64,000 nucleotides of DNA from Clostridia bacterium (GTDB lineage: Bacteria; Bacillota; Clostridia; Lachnospirales; Lachnospiraceae). Within the stretch, counting starts at the first letter, position 1; each line of letters begins with the position of its first letter. The stretch spans positions 248,001 through 312,000 of the forward strand of contig QKJQ01000027.1 of the NCBI GenBank assembly GCA_003249225.1. Direction: 5' to 3'. Under the pieces are notes generated by a model. The model was given only the letters and a program-made list of their open reading frames with translations, did not search any database and was not told the origin of the DNA. A program made the position numbers and the translations under genes. Below, piece after piece: positions 16,827-24,602 of the stretch.

Positions 16827-17680
16827 CTTTCTTCTCCTCGCGTGAATCCTACATCAAGCAGCAATTCACCAAATTTTGTTTCTGCTATGACTGCATGCGT
16901 CTTATAATCAGGAGCCGATACATGCACACTCTCTCCAAATAATACCGTAGGCGGCGATATTCGAAGACCCAACGATTTTTCTTTCATGTTTACATAGGAA
17001 CATGCATTCCCAGCCACCACATTTACCAATTCTGCAATTGCTATCATCACATCTTCTTTGTCCGGTGCTTCCTTATTACTTAGTTCAGAAACAATATTCA
17101 CTGCAGTCTCTTTACTCAAATCTATAAGCAATCGACCTGAAAATTTCCCGATAATACCAATAATGACCGTTAGCCCCTTTGATTTAAATTCTTTTGTATT
17201 GATGAAATCCTCACGAAATGTCAAAGGTGCTTTTACCATCTTTCCAAACCCGTTTACCATAGCCTCCTTGAACATTACAAAAGAATCCTCTTTCAGGAAG
17301 CGGTATAACTCCTCGGTGTCTAATACTCTTTTAATTGTTGAAAATAATTCATCCGGTTCAACAGGTTTTTGAATGCATGCAGAGATCTTATTCTCTTTTG
17401 CTTCTCTGACAATCTCATCATCTAACATGGAACTTATCATAATTACTTTAATATCTGGATCTATCTTATGAACTTCCCTTGTACATTCAAATCCATCTGT
17501 ACCGGGCATAGTCATATCCATGGTTACCAGCGTCGGCCTTGTCTCTTCAACCACTTTTATAACTTCTTCACGCGTTCCGGCAATTCCCACAACCTGAAAC
17601 CCATGCTCTGTCAGTATGTTTCGCAGCAGGGAAATCAAAAATGGGGAATCATCAACTATAACGATTCTAACTTTGTCCAT
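16817..17680 (-). CDS. Response regulator receiver fused to a CheX-like domain
   Basis: A 287-residue protein. Residues 1-120 are a receiver: D-D at 9-10, the phospho-acceptor Asp in T-M-D-M-T-M-P-G at about 55, S-S at about 82 and Lys in Q-K-P near 104. Residues about 140-285 are a CheX-like domain with its own E-x-x-N (A-E-L-V-N-V-V) at about 220. No DNA-binding output is present, so signalling is by protein contact or phosphate flow. It is the first gene of a two-gene operon with cheX (10-bp overlap). GGAGG precedes the start. Confidence 0.87.
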   Translation of the reverse strand: MDKVRIVIVDDSPFLISLLRNILTEHGFQVVGIAGTREEVIKVVEETRPTLVTMDMTMPGTDGFECTREVHKIDPDIKVIMISSMLDDEIVREAKENKISACIQKPVEPDELFSTIKRVLDTEELYRFLKEDSFVMFKEAMVNGFGKMVKAPLTFREDFINTKEFKSKGLTVIIGIIGKFSGRLLIDLSKETAVNIVSELSNKEAPDKEDVMIAIAELVNVVAGNACSYVNMKEKSLGLRISPPTVLFGESVHVSAPDYKTHAVIAETKFGELLLDVGFTRGEERWT

Positions 17681-17854
17681 AGTATTATCCTCCTTAAGCC
17701 ACCAGCGAAGTTTATTATTATGCTAATCATAGCATAGTATTGGTAAAAAGTCACTTGTTTTTTCTTCTTTTGTGTTTTTGGGATAATATTCATTTTTACG
17801 TGAACTTATAGATACATATACTTCATCGCTTAATAAAAAGCACTTAAAATATAC

Positions 17855-18553
17855 CTATTTGTAAAATTGTGTGAATGCTTCCGGCTTTTTGTCCAGCATG
17901 ATATCTTCCTTTTTTACATTACAATCCTGAAGTTTTGGAACAACGGTCTGAAGGAATGCATCAGAACCTATAACATAATAGATCATCGAAGGATCTTTGC
18001 AAATCTCATCCATTTTCGCATAGAATTCATCTCTTGACAAGACCCAAAAATTACATAAATTTTCTGATTCCTGTTTCTTTAAATCCTGTAAATATAGAAA
18101 TTCTCCGCTTGAATCAATATTGAGGTTCGTTACTGACGGTACACCTTCTTTATCGTTGATCCAGGCCCAGATCAGAGGACGTATCGAAGCAATCCCAACA
18201 CCCATTGTAAGGAAAGTAATTGGCCGGTTTTCACGACGCAGCTTAATTCTTGAACCTATTTTAAAGATCGTTACACGATCCCCGACCGATAATTGATTGA
18301 GCGCTGCTTTAAATTCAGAAAGCTCTCCCCGTATCCTTGTCGTGAAAGCTATGGTTCCCTCCATCGGCAAGGTTATAATGGATAAATGATGTACAAGCTG
18401 TTTATTACCTTCTCCGTCTTCAAAACCCGGGAGTCCCACATGCATATGAGCGCCTTCATCCCAAGAGAATTCTTCCGGTCTTTCTAAGATAAATGTTTTT
18501 GTACCAGGTACTTCAGGTATAATTCCAATTATTTTTACTTCATAACGTTCCAT
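17855..18553 (-). CDS. Ferredoxin-NADP reductase-like FAD/NAD(P)-binding oxidoreductase
   Basis: A 232-residue protein of the FNR-like flavoreductase superfamily. The N-terminal beta-barrel shows H-H-L-S-I-I-T (flavin-binding RxYS-like position, with H-L-S) and G-E-L-S-E-F. The C-terminal nucleotide fold has M-G-V-G-I-A-S-I-R-P and Y-V-I-G-S-D-A-F near the end. No 2Fe-2S domain is attached. It probably moves electrons between NAD(P)H and a carrier; the partner is unknown. The start at 18553 is chosen because AAGGAG lies 5 nt upstream. It follows the CcdA-thioredoxin gene by about 100 bp on the same strand. Confidence 0.78.
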   Translation of the reverse strand: MERYEVKIIGIIPEVPGTKTFILERPEEFSWDEGAHMHVGLPGFEDGEGNKQLVHHLSIITLPMEGTIAFTTRIRGELSEFKAALNQLSVGDRVTIFKIGSRIKLRRENRPITFLTMGVGIASIRPLIWAWINDKEGVPSVTNLNIDSSGEFLYLQDLKKQESENLCNFWVLSRDEFYAKMDEICKDPSMIYYVIGSDAFLQTVVPKLQDCNVKKEDIMLDKKPEAFTQFYK

Positions 18554-18657
18554 AACCGCTCCTTCTTGCATTCTGCAATCTTCTGTGACATCTGAAGTTA
18601 TTTGATTTATGATAATTACCTGACTCTATTGTACCTCTTATTGTTCAATCTATCAAT

Positions 18658-20085
18658 CTATTCTGTTAATGCAAATGTCTGGTCAATAATACTGTTCATA
18701 ATATCCTTTGTCATCATACCGGTTACATACCCGGCAATGTTTCCCTCCGTATCAATCATAAAGGTCGTTGGAAATGCTGATATATAGTAGCTTTGCAGCA
18801 CATCTCCGGTTTCATCAAAAAGTACCGGATACGTATAACCGTTATCATCCAGGAACTGAATGATCTCCTCTTTGCTTACATCAGAATTGTTCGGATAAGC
18901 ATCAGAGGATGGATTGGCAATACCAAGTATAATAACATCATCCTGATTCTGGTTAAAATCCTGATAAAGCTCTTCGATATCAGGAAGCTCCTGCTTACAC
19001 GGCGAACACCAGGTTGCCCAGAAATTAATAAAAACAACCTTTCCTTTGTAATCCGCAATTGAATGTACATTGCCATATTGATCTACCAACGAAAAATCAA
19101 AAGCAGGAATAATCGTCCTTTCCTCTGTATCCGCAGAATCTTCTGTTGCCGCTGGATCCGCTGTCGGTTCTGTCACTGAATCTTCTGTTGTGGCATTTCC
19201 AGATTCCGCATTGCTTGCTGAGTTATTATCGGAAGAATTTCCATCTTCCTGCGAAACGGTACCTGTTACATTTTCATCTGGAGCTGCTGATACTTCTTCG
19301 TTTACTGTACCTGTGACCACAGCAACGTTTTCTGCAGATCCGCTGTCAGTACTGAAATTGGTCAGGTATCCTGAAATATGGTTCATCCATCCGGTAAATG
19401 TCATGATTCCCATTAATATAAGAACGATACCACCGGCTTTGATCGTATACTTCAAAAGTTTCTGCTTTTTCTTTAAAAAGTTCAGCACCTGGGTCGTGAA
19501 TAATCCAAGCAATAAGAAAGGAATCAGAAAGCCCGCTGCATAGACCAGTACGAGCAGATATCCCACTTCTTTTTCAGACGCCCCGGATGCCATAATCAAT
19601 ACGGAAGAAAGTGCCGGACCAACACAAGGAGTCCACGCAAAACTAAAGGTAAAGCCCATGATAAACGCGACAATCGGGTTCATCTTCTTTCCTGCAAGTG
19701 AAAAATTCATCTTACGTTCTTTCTGTAAAAATGAAAAATCCAGAATTCCAAGCTGTACTAGTCCAAGTACCAGAATCAAAATACCGCCAACTCTTGTAAA
19801 CAATGTTTTATATTCACCAAAAAAGCTCCCCAGTGCCGTGAATGACATACCAAGGATCATGAACGCAAAGGAAATACCAATCATAAAGAACAAGGTATGC
19901 AAAAAGACTTTTTTCTTCTCATATTGAATGGTTCCGTCTTCTCCGGTACTCTTCCCGCTTCCCGCAAGATATCCCATGTATACCGGAAGTAAGGGAATGA
20001 CACAGGGAGAAAAGAAAGAAAGAATTCCTTCCAGAAAAACCAGTATAAAACTAACACCACCTGTTGCTGCAAAATTCTCAAACAT
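18658..20085 (-). CDS. CcdA-type membrane reductant transporter fused to a TlpA/ResA-like thioredoxin
   Basis: A 475-residue fusion. The first 235 residues are CcdA/DsbD-like with six membrane segments and the two redox cysteines in F-S-P-C-V-I-P-L-L-P and A-W-T-P-C-V-G-P. An acidic, Ser/Thr/Ala-rich linker (about 240-325) follows. The C-terminal domain is a TlpA/ResA thioredoxin with W-A-T-W-C-S-P-C and a cis-Pro region F-P-T-T-F-M-I-D. It would carry electrons from cytoplasmic thioredoxin across the membrane and deliver them to extracellular disulphides or peroxides. The start is taken at 20085, with GGAG 7 nt upstream; an ATG at 20091 is possible. Confidence 0.88.
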   Translation of the reverse strand: MFENFAATGGVSFILVFLEGILSFFSPCVIPLLPVYMGYLAGSGKSTGEDGTIQYEKKKVFLHTLFFMIGISFAFMILGMSFTALGSFFGEYKTLFTRVGGILILVLGLVQLGILDFSFLQKERKMNFSLAGKKMNPIVAFIMGFTFSFAWTPCVGPALSSVLIMASGASEKEVGYLLVLVYAAGFLIPFLLLGLFTTQVLNFLKKKQKLLKYTIKAGGIVLILMGIMTFTGWMNHISGYLTNFSTDSGSAENVAVVTGTVNEEVSAAPDENVTGTVSQEDGNSSDNNSASNAESGNATTEDSVTEPTADPAATEDSADTEERTIIPAFDFSLVDQYGNVHSIADYKGKVVFINFWATWCSPCKQELPDIEELYQDFNQNQDDVIILGIANPSSDAYPNNSDVSKEEIIQFLDDNGYTYPVLFDETGDVLQSYYISAFPTTFMIDTEGNIAGYVTGMMTKDIMNSIIDQTFALTE

Positions 20086-20109
20086 AAGCATTCTCCTATC
20101 CTCTTGATT

Positions 20110-20128
20110 GCATAGAACGGTTCTATGC
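20110..20128 (-). promoter_or_regulatory. 19-bp palindrome upstream of the CcdA-thioredoxin gene
   Basis: Perfect arms GCATAGAAC and GTTCTATGC around one central base, 25 bp before the gene start. On the minus strand a -10-like GATAAT lies directly upstream, so the palindrome would sit at or just after the transcript start. Confidence 0.45.
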
Positions 20129-20207
20129 TATTATCTTACTAGGATACTCAGTTTTCGTAAAGTAATCTGTGATGAAATCACGAAATAAGAGAATTTTAAA
20201 GCTTCCG

Positions 20208-21044
20208 TCAGATGCGTTCCAGCGGAAATGTCATACAGTGCGGTCCACCGCCGGCCTTTAATATCTCACTGATATTCAGCTCGACAATTTTCATGCCTCT
20301 TTTGCTTAATTCCTCATTCACTTTTCCATTTGCCGACAATGACATGACTCTGTGATTGCCTAGACTCTGCAGGTTGCATCCGTGCGCAAAAATAGCATCT
20401 TCCAGAATCGAAATCACCTCGATTTCCATCTTGTTCAGATAGGCAAGAAATTCTTTGGGCATTCCCTCGATGTATGCCACTGCAATGTGATCATCTACCA
20501 GATTAAAGCACATGTCAAGATGCAGATATTCCGGTTTTACCGGTACACCAAACACCTCGTATCCATAGGGTGCCAGCTGTTCTTTTATCTCCTCAACACC
20601 GGCCTGATTGCTTCGGTCTGCCATACCGACTGCTATTGTGGTCTCATTTATAAAGGCAAAATCACCACCTTCGAACAGCCCCTTTTTACACTCCGCGATC
20701 TTCGGAATGCCAAGCGCCTTCATCTTTGCCTCGTAATCTACATGTTCCTTATATCGCAGAGGCAGTTTGAATGCTCCAAGTATGTAACCCTCTTTAACGC
20801 ACCCACCAAAATCTCTTGCAAATACAGAGTTTGGTCTTTCCGGGTCCGCGTCCAGGTATTCGACCGCAACTCCTTCGTTTCGAAAAGCATCCGTAAAAAT
20901 CTTATGTTCTTCCATCATCTTTTCAACATCCATTGTCGTATCTTTCCACTTTTTGGCTATCTCATTGATCGGTGCTGGTTTAAGAAACTCCGGTCTTGAG
21001 ACCAGTACCTTTTTTAAAATACCTGTTCCATTTTTTACGTACAT
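20208..21044 (-). CDS. Amidinotransferase/DDAH-family guanidino-modifying hydrolase
   Basis: A 278-residue protein of the arginine deiminase/dimethylargininase superfamily. The motifs are F-E-G-G-D-F at about 118, catalytic-His region H-L-D-M-C-F-N at about 170, and the C-terminal nucleophile in G-G-G-P-H-C-M-T. The length fits DDAH-type hydrolases rather than the 400-residue arginine deiminase. It would convert arginine or a methylated or modified guanidine to citrulline plus an amine. GGAG lies 6 nt before the ATG at 21044. It follows the RocB-like peptidase by about 40 bp, so the pair forms an amino-acid catabolic operon. Confidence 0.82.
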   Translation of the reverse strand: MYVKNGTGILKKVLVSRPEFLKPAPINEIAKKWKDTTMDVEKMMEEHKIFTDAFRNEGVAVEYLDADPERPNSVFARDFGGCVKEGYILGAFKLPLRYKEHVDYEAKMKALGIPKIAECKKGLFEGGDFAFINETTIAVGMADRSNQAGVEEIKEQLAPYGYEVFGVPVKPEYLHLDMCFNLVDDHIAVAYIEGMPKEFLAYLNKMEIEVISILEDAIFAHGCNLQSLGNHRVMSLSANGKVNEELSKRGMKIVELNISEILKAGGGPHCMTFPLERI

Positions 21045-21085
21045 AACATTCTCCATTTCGCGTATTTTCTTTTTACCTTACCGTA

Positions 21086-22780
21086 TCAGCCTTCATAGTC
21101 AAGCAGGGTTCTGATCGTTTCATAGACAAGTACGGGTAACGTACCAAACGTATAGGTGGTATTCACCCTCTCCGTCCATTTATGAGCATCCTTCCCGTAA
21201 CAGCCATAGTTGACTGCAGGAACATTCAAAGCTTTGATCTTATCGATCGGCGTCGGATAAAGAATATCCATTGCAGGAAAATTATCTGCCAGACAGTCTA
21301 TTGAATCCTGTGTATCATCAATCTTTAAATAACTGCTGTCTGAAAGACTCGGGAAGAACCGCTTTATTCTATATTCTTCTTTGCAGGCATCTCCTGTCCT
21401 GGCTACTATTTTTTCGAGGGTATGGAACAGTTCCATCTCCTGTTCCTGCATGGTGTTGTGAGGACAATATGGTGCAGCAAAATACAAAACAACAGCAGGC
21501 TGATATATCCCGGCGGCAGATAGAAGATATCGTATCATATCAATCGGAATTTCTCGTTTGTCAATGTTCTCACTGATTGCTTTGTTCAGTATTCTTTCAT
21601 ACTCTTCCCTGCTAAATGTTTTTTCCACTGCAGCATCCATCAGTTCCTGAAAGGTAAGAACCAAAGGATTGTTCTCCGGTTCCTTATATGGATACATACT
21701 AACCCTGCAGAAATACTCTGCCTGCTCAGCAATTTTTTTCTTGGTTTCCTCCAAGACTTCTTCTGCTGCACCTTTCAGGCCGGCGATGATCTCAGTCATC
21801 GATGCATTGTGTACAAAATAATTAAAATAGACGAACGCTTCCTTTGCTGTTTGGACATTATACCAGGCTTTCAGATCCTTCATTTTCAATACGGAAGGGG
21901 GCAAGGTATATTCTCCTTCAAAACTATCACAGAACCTGTGGTTCATGTGTATCTTATTCACAATACCCGCCGCGACGGCTGACGCATCAAAGCCTTCAAA
22001 ACATTGCCCGACATGGGTTTCCTTCCCCTGTATATAGAAGCATGGCAGTAGTTTACCCACGGTACCTGTATATACTGTCTTCACAGAATCTCCCGGATAT
22101 AAGGGACAGATAAAGTCATTATTGATTGCAAGTTTGTAGGAAAGACCATAGGTCGTTTTCAGCATTTCAAATACATCCAGTGCTTCCATTATTCCTGTAT
22201 GGAGGTTTTCTTCTACCGGCTGAAAGCTCACCAGCAGATTACCGGAAAGCTTCTCCGTATGTTCCGAAATCTCCCTTATCATTTCAATCCAGACTGCATC
22301 CCCGGCTTTCATATCACAGGTTCCTCTTCCAAACAGATAATCTCCGGAAGCAAGATCCTCTTTTACCGAAAGCTCCAGCTCTATTTTTTTCAGTTCCTCC
22401 ATTAATTGATCCGGATCACAGGCGTATGGCTCCAGTTCTTTAAAGTCTTTTATGTCAACGGTATCCGTATGTCCATGCAGGATTAAGGTGTCACTGCACT
22501 TTTTCTTTTCCCCGATGACGAGAGCAAAAACATTTCTTCGCTTCAATACATCATTTTTCAGTTCCTGGATGATGACAAACTCCGGGTGCTTTTGAAAATA
22601 TGGCATTTCCCGAAAGACATCTTCCAGATAGCACCCGATCTTTGTTTCACCCTCCGTTGTATTTATGCTTTTTATTCCTACAAGCTTTTTTGTCATGTTG
22701 AGCATGGCCGCCTGCATTTTTGAATCGGTCATTATCTTATCCGTAGTTTTCTTTTCCTTCGTGATCTTATCTGTTGTCAT
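21086..22780 (-). CDS. M20-family metallopeptidase, RocB-like (arginine utilisation)
   Basis: A 564-residue zinc hydrolase of the M20/ArgE/DapE clan. The metal motifs are H-G-H-T-D-T-V-D at about 83-90, G-R-G-T-C-D-M-K-A-G at about 128 and F-Q-P-V-E-E-N at about 165. The length matches Bacillus RocB (about 566) rather than the 400-residue ArgE. RocB belongs to arginine catabolism but its reaction is unsettled. It is followed by an amidinotransferase-family gene. The start at 22780 has AAAGGGG about 10 nt upstream. The 14-bp tandem repeat lies 84 bp upstream of the start. Confidence 0.83.
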   Translation of the reverse strand: MTTDKITKEKKTTDKIMTDSKMQAAMLNMTKKLVGIKSINTTEGETKIGCYLEDVFREMPYFQKHPEFVIIQELKNDVLKRRNVFALVIGEKKKCSDTLILHGHTDTVDIKDFKELEPYACDPDQLMEELKKIELELSVKEDLASGDYLFGRGTCDMKAGDAVWIEMIREISEHTEKLSGNLLVSFQPVEENLHTGIMEALDVFEMLKTTYGLSYKLAINNDFICPLYPGDSVKTVYTGTVGKLLPCFYIQGKETHVGQCFEGFDASAVAAGIVNKIHMNHRFCDSFEGEYTLPPSVLKMKDLKAWYNVQTAKEAFVYFNYFVHNASMTEIIAGLKGAAEEVLEETKKKIAEQAEYFCRVSMYPYKEPENNPLVLTFQELMDAAVEKTFSREEYERILNKAISENIDKREIPIDMIRYLLSAAGIYQPAVVLYFAAPYCPHNTMQEQEMELFHTLEKIVARTGDACKEEYRIKRFFPSLSDSSYLKIDDTQDSIDCLADNFPAMDILYPTPIDKIKALNVPAVNYGCYGKDAHKWTERVNTTYTFGTLPVLVYETIRTLLDYEG

Positions 22781-22863
22781 GTCTGGCATTCCCCTTTCGG
22801 TGTAATTCATTCATCTGCAGTGTTTTCTAAGCTGAAACGCTATATATCCTTAAACTTCATTTC

Positions 22864-23017
22864 GTATACTTTATTTCGTATACTACATTTCATATACTTC
22901 TTTCTGCATATTTCTTTCTGCATGCTTCTTTCAACATGCTTCTTTCTGCATGCTTCTTTCTATATGCTTCTTTCTATATACTTCTATCTGCATACTTCTT
23001 TCTGCATACTTCTTTCA
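22864..23017. repeat. Degenerate 14-bp tandem repeat, 11 units
   Basis: Eleven consecutive 14-bp units resembling GCATGCTTCTTTCT on the plus strand, with the most divergent copies at the left. It lies in the gap between the RocB-like gene and the DUF2892 gene, just downstream of the minus-strand terminator at 23043-23078. A 74-codon plus-strand frame runs through it but has no homology and simply reads the repeat. Nothing else is seen in 22781-23200. Confidence 0.85.
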
Positions 23018-23042
23018 TCAACGAATAATCACAGCTCACGGT

Positions 23043-23078
23043 AAAAAAGAAGCTGCGACTTATGTCTGCAGCTTCTTT
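23043..23078 (-). terminator. Intrinsic terminator downstream of the DUF2892 gene
   Basis: Eleven-bp perfect arms AAAGAAGCTGC and GCAGCTTCTTT with an 11-nt loop, followed by a T-run on the minus strand. Confidence 0.8.
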
Positions 23079-23200
23079 GCATATCCTATTATAATATATG
23101 TGCGTATAAATTTCATGTTAATTTCACTGGAAGTATTACAATTATTATGAGTACAATTTGTACATCACACAAAATAACCAGATCTTACATTCCCGGCTTT

Positions 23201-23389
23201 TTAGCTTTTATTTGTATGAATATGAAACAGGCTATAAAGTGGGCAAAAACCAACAAATGCGGTTACCAGCGGAATAAGTCCGATCAGACCTATGTACCTT
23301 GCTCCATTGTCAAATAAAAAGAACAGACTAAGAAGAACAACACCAAGTACAACTCTGACGATACGATCGATTTTACCAACATTCTTCAT
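23201..23389 (-). CDS. Small DUF2892 (YgaP-type) membrane protein
   Basis: A 62-residue protein beginning with the family signature N-V-G-K-I-D-R-I-V-R, then two hydrophobic segments (about 17-34 and 37-52) and a late F-C-P-L-Y-S-L-F-H-I. DUF2892 proteins are tiny membrane proteins often found beside rhodanese or thiol-redox genes. The molecular role is unknown. The start at 23389 has GGTG 7 nt upstream; a TTG 21 bp earlier is less likely. It is monocistronic, with a Crp/Fnr-like dyad upstream and its own terminator. Confidence 0.75.
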   Translation of the reverse strand: MKNVGKIDRIVRVVLGVVLLSLFFLFDNGARYIGLIGLIPLVTAFVGFCPLYSLFHIHTNKS

Positions 23390-23485
23390 ATTAATCACCA
23401 ATCCTTTCAAGGTTTATTCGCAACCTGCCCTTTTAAGGTACAGGTTTTCTTATCTATGGTATAGATTTTCTTTTCTATGTTTCTG

Positions 23486-23527
23486 ACTATACACCTATTA
23501 ATAAGAAAACGTTGTGATTAAGTCACA
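23486..23527 (-). promoter_or_regulatory. Crp/Fnr-like site and -10 box upstream of the DUF2892 gene
   Basis: Dyad TGTGA-N5-TCACA (23513-23527) with a minus-strand -10 TATAGT (23486-23491) and no clear -35. The dyad centre is about 41 bp upstream of the predicted transcript start, the usual class II activator position. Its spacer is one base shorter than the classical N6. Confidence 0.4.
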
Positions 23528-23578
23528 CCCGTTACGATGATTCCTGTCTGATGAAGTAACATGCTCTGTGCACGGCTG

Positions 23579-24424
23579 TTACGTATTCCTGCAGCGATAA
23601 TCTGATGGCGCTATACCGCAGTTCTTTTTAAACAGCCGGCTGAAATACAATGGGTTTTCATAACCTGCGATCTGTGCTATTTCAAGTATCTGGAAGTCCG
23701 TATTGATAAGAAGGTCCTTAGCCAGTGTCATGCGTATGTTAATGATATACTGCCTCGGCGATACACCGGTATATCTGGAAAAGGTGTCAATGAAACGATA
23801 ATAGTTAAGCCCCCGCTCCTTTGCGTAATCACGGATCGTAAACTCCCGCTCCGGTTCCAGATGAAAGATCCGTATTGCTTCTTCTACTTCCTTATTATAA
23901 CTTTCAAAAACAGTTTTTTCTTTAAAACAGTTTCTTCTCATAACATTTAACAGCTGTTGCATCAACAGTTGAAGCTGCTCTTCAAAGTATGGCTGTTTGA
24001 TCTGCAATTCATGTATCATTGTATCGAATAACTGCAAATATGTGCTGTGTACCCCGACCTGCAGAATCCTACTTTTATCTTTACCGGTATTATCCGAAAT
24101 AATGGGTTTTTTACTGCATGAAAAATGAACCCAATAAACCTCCGGATGATCGTCCAGAAAATATTCATATCGCTGGGCATCTTCCGGACGATACAGAACA
24201 CAGTTGCCTTTCTCCAAATGATGCCATACTCCATCGATCTGAAAATGTGCCTTTCCGTCAGCAATATACATCAATTGGTAGTTTGCTGTGCCGTCCGGCC
24301 GATAGGTCACGAAATGTTCTTTGTTCACCAGTCTGTATCTTCCGCAGCAATGGACAAAGTAATCAATTTCTGAACTTGATTTTTCATCTGAATGCCAATC
24401 ATAATAACCTACTACTGTCTGCAT
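23579..24424 (-). CDS. AraC-family transcriptional regulator (divergent from lacZ)
   Basis: A 281-residue regulator: an N-terminal AraC-type cupin (about 10-150, with L-M-Y-I-A-D-G-K-A-H-F and W-V-H-F-S) and a C-terminal double helix-turn-helix (about 185-280) showing I-A-Q-I-A-G-Y-E-N-P-L-Y-F-S-R-L-F-K and G-I-A-P-S-D-Y. GAGGTG lies 9 nt before the ATG at 24424. The divergent placement next to lacZ suggests it activates beta-galactoside use in response to a sugar bound by the cupin. Confidence 0.9.
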   Translation of the reverse strand: MQTVVGYYDWHSDEKSSSEIDYFVHCCGRYRLVNKEHFVTYRPDGTANYQLMYIADGKAHFQIDGVWHHLEKGNCVLYRPEDAQRYEYFLDDHPEVYWVHFSCSKKPIISDNTGKDKSRILQVGVHSTYLQLFDTMIHELQIKQPYFEEQLQLLMQQLLNVMRRNCFKEKTVFESYNKEVEEAIRIFHLEPEREFTIRDYAKERGLNYYRFIDTFSRYTGVSPRQYIINIRMTLAKDLLINTDFQILEIAQIAGYENPLYFSRLFKKNCGIAPSDYRCRNT

Positions 24425-24602
24425 TGTATTTATCACCTCATTTTCATGATACATTTTTCATCATAGCTTGTCAAAGGATTTGAAAACTTTGTGCATGTAA
24501 TCAACAAATTTATGTATAGAAAATGTATTCTTCTTCTGCTATTATTTTAAAAAATGATTCATTATGTTTCACTATTACTTTTAGTTTTGAAAGGAGATCG
24601 CT

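Noticed and set aside
22864-23017. CRISPR array
   Set aside because: Units are contiguous 14-mers with no spacers, and no cas genes are present.
22820-23044. 74-residue plus-strand frame rich in Phe, Leu, Ser and His
   Set aside because: It only reads through the 14-bp tandem repeat, has no ribosome binding site and no recognisable domain.
23513-23527. Rex-binding site
   Set aside because: The Rex consensus is longer (TTGTGAA-N4-TTCACAA). This dyad is one base short and closer to a Crp/Fnr-type site.
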